Below the pieces are notes generated by a model. That model saw nothing but the letters and a program-made list of their open reading frames with translations. It did no database searches and was not told where the DNA came from. From NCBI GenBank assembly GCA_036924085.1, contig JAVGWX010000008.1, forward strand, positions 54,528,814-54,592,813: a stretch of DNA of 64,000 nucleotides. Direction: 5' to 3'. Positions 62,690-64,000 of the stretch are shown one piece after another. Both the position numbers and the translations under genes were made by a program. The first letter of the stretch is position 1. The number at the start of each line of letters is the position of its first letter. The stretch comes from Ariolimax columbianus (Eukaryota > Mollusca > Gastropoda > Stylommatophora > Arionidae).

Positions 62690-63120
62690 CCGAACATAAT
62701 GTGACTGGTGTTAGGGGCGTTTATTATCATAATCTTATTTTCTTTCTCTGTGTATCGTCTCTCAAACCGCCTCTTCTGATAACATGCCCAAAAAATTATG
62801 ACTGCCTTGTTCTGATCTTAGAAATGATTTGTCTTTGTGCCTCTTCACGTTCTGTATCGTTAATCTTCTTTGCAGTCCATGGAATCCACAGCATTCTTCT
62901 GTAAAACCACATGTCCGTTGCTTCCAAAGATCTATGTGCTCACTTGCTGATTGTCCATGATTAAATGCCAAATGTTAGTACTGGTTCCACATAGCATCCA
63001 AGGACTCTCTTTCTCAATTCCAGCGACAAGGTTTTGTTGCACAAGATTCCCTTCATGGTCTGGATGACTGACTTTGCTTGGGCTATTCAGCATTTTTTTC
63101 ATAATTGCATCTTTCATCTG
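62690..63120 (-). mobile_element. RTE-like LINE fragment, frameshifted
   Basis: Minus strand, combining frames: MKKMLNSPSKVSHPDHEGN, LSLELRKRVLGCYVEPVLTF, SWTISKQVS, SLEATDMWFYRRMLWIPWTA, KKINDTEREEAQRQIISKIR and FFGHVIRRGGL. The 'EatdMWfyRRMLrIpWTakktN' motif identifies it. Confidence 0.85.
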
Positions 63121-63179
63121 ATGTTATGTAAAACAGCAAAAGAATATATAAATCAAATTATTTAATACAACAAGACCAC

Positions 63180-63295
63180 GCTGTTAGCTCAGAGATTGGA
63201 TTGCTTTTAGAGCAAGGAAATGTAAATGAAACTAGTTGTATACAGACTCTGCAGAGTTTTCTAATCCAGTATAAAGACGTCAAATTAAGATTCTT
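63180..63295 (+). mobile_element. CR1/L2-like LINE 3' terminus only
   Basis: 'gtaaatgaaactagttgtat' + acagactctgcagag ... 'ctaatccagtataaagacgt' + caaattaag. Only the 3' hairpin end of the family. Confidence 0.75.
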
Positions 63296-63639
63296 TGTGT
63301 CATTACTTGTACAGGGTTGTCACATAAAAATTATGTAGAGAACGGTCTAATCCCTCTCTTAAATTGAATGATTTGAACTCTTTCCATACCTTTGACATAG
63401 TCAGTTTTGTTTATATTTCATTTATCCACCATTTAGCTCTGTAGTTTCACCAATATGTTTTCATTCTACTATTGTAATGCTTATTCTCTACAACATTCAT
63501 CTGCAACAACCGTGGACATGTTATGATACAAGGAATCTTTCTACTAACAACATGGCTGTATTTGACTAATTACATTGATTTATTTATTTCACTGTTGTAT
63601 TTATGTTAGGTTTTACTCTTATGTTATGCATGTAATAAA
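63296..63639. other. Intron, no recognised feature
   Basis: AT-rich. Nothing supportable seen. Confidence 0.5.
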
Positions 63640-64000
63640 GCAAGTCCAATCATTGGGCAAATGTTCTCGATATTACAATGTACACACGTGACAATGGATA
63701 TAAAAAGAACGCTATACAACACGATATTCCTACCAACATTGTACTATCAGTGCCAAAGTTGGACATTGACAAGCAAAAATAAAAGCAACATAGTAACAAC
63801 AGAGATGAAATGCCTAAGCAAAATGCTTGGAGTAAAAATAATGGATATAATCAGAAACGAAGATGTTAGGAAACAAGATGGTACAACACCAGTGCTAGAC
63901 CTCATCAAGAGACAGCAAACCAAATGGTTCAGCCATATGACACGACAAACACCAGATAGTATCCCTCACAAAGCAATACTATACAGATACAATGGATACA
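63640..64000 (+). mobile_element. LINE ORF2 fragment running off the right edge
   Basis: Plus-strand frame open from at least 63661 to the window end: MDIKRTLYNTIFLPTLYYQC, QSWTLTSKNKSNIVTTEMKC, LSKMLGVKIMDIIRNEDV, DLIKRQQTKWFSHMTRQTPD and SIPHKAILYR. The YQCQ-WtL...a.eMk.L motif also occurs in 23680-24640. No stop in the visible 113 codons, so this may be a younger copy. Confidence 0.88.

Overview
This is eukaryotic nuclear DNA, AT-rich and dense with repeats, from an invertebrate animal. I lean towards a mollusc. The grounds are the mix of I-group, CR1/L2-like and RTE-like non-LTR retrotransposons (LINEs), a mariner element, several tRNA-headed SINEs and long TA/CA microsatellites. The species cannot be read from the sequence. 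Nothing prokaryotic (operons, ribosome binding sites, CRISPR) is present. Nearly all open reading frames over 60 codons are transposon fragments, readings through tandem repeats, or chance.

Two host genes are present, both on the minus strand and both cut into short exons. (1) AP3D1, the delta subunit of the AP-3 adaptor complex: exons 1-4 lie at 29509-29414, 19221-19126, 15584-15504 and 12092-12012. They encode the first 118 residues, all introns are phase 0, and the remainder lies beyond the left edge. (2) An ATG4C/D-type autophagy cysteine protease: its last three coding exons lie at 61343-61267, 56186-56067 and 54842-54654, including the catalytic Asp-Pro-His segment and the stop codon. 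Earlier exons lie beyond the right edge. Both products act on the endosome-lysosome/autophagy system, but I see no sign that the two genes are linked in function by position.

Layout: 1-12011 is AP3D1 intron 4. It holds a large I-group LINE sitting inside a 40-bp minisatellite, an inverted-repeat element, a mariner transposon and RTE-like fragments. 12093-15503 (intron 3) and 15585-19125 (intron 2) hold nested LINEs, SINEs and a 27-bp array. 19222-29413 (intron 1) holds LINEs, a truncated mariner and a cluster of related SINEs. 29510-54653 is intergenic and full of nested elements: a LINE with a minisatellite grown inside its coding region, a 46-bp array split by two LINEs, CR1-like copies with insertions, and 53-, 31- and 21-bp arrays. 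54654-61343 is the ATG4 gene with LINE-filled introns. 61344-64000 is the next ATG4 intron, with three or four RTE-like fragments.

A recurring ~163/340-bp dispersed repeat, called SINE-A here, stands out. Five copies have target-site duplications, and the short form starts at the same base in several copies. Its 3' end resembles the 3' end of the I-group LINE, which suggests that LINE as the source of its retrotransposition machinery.
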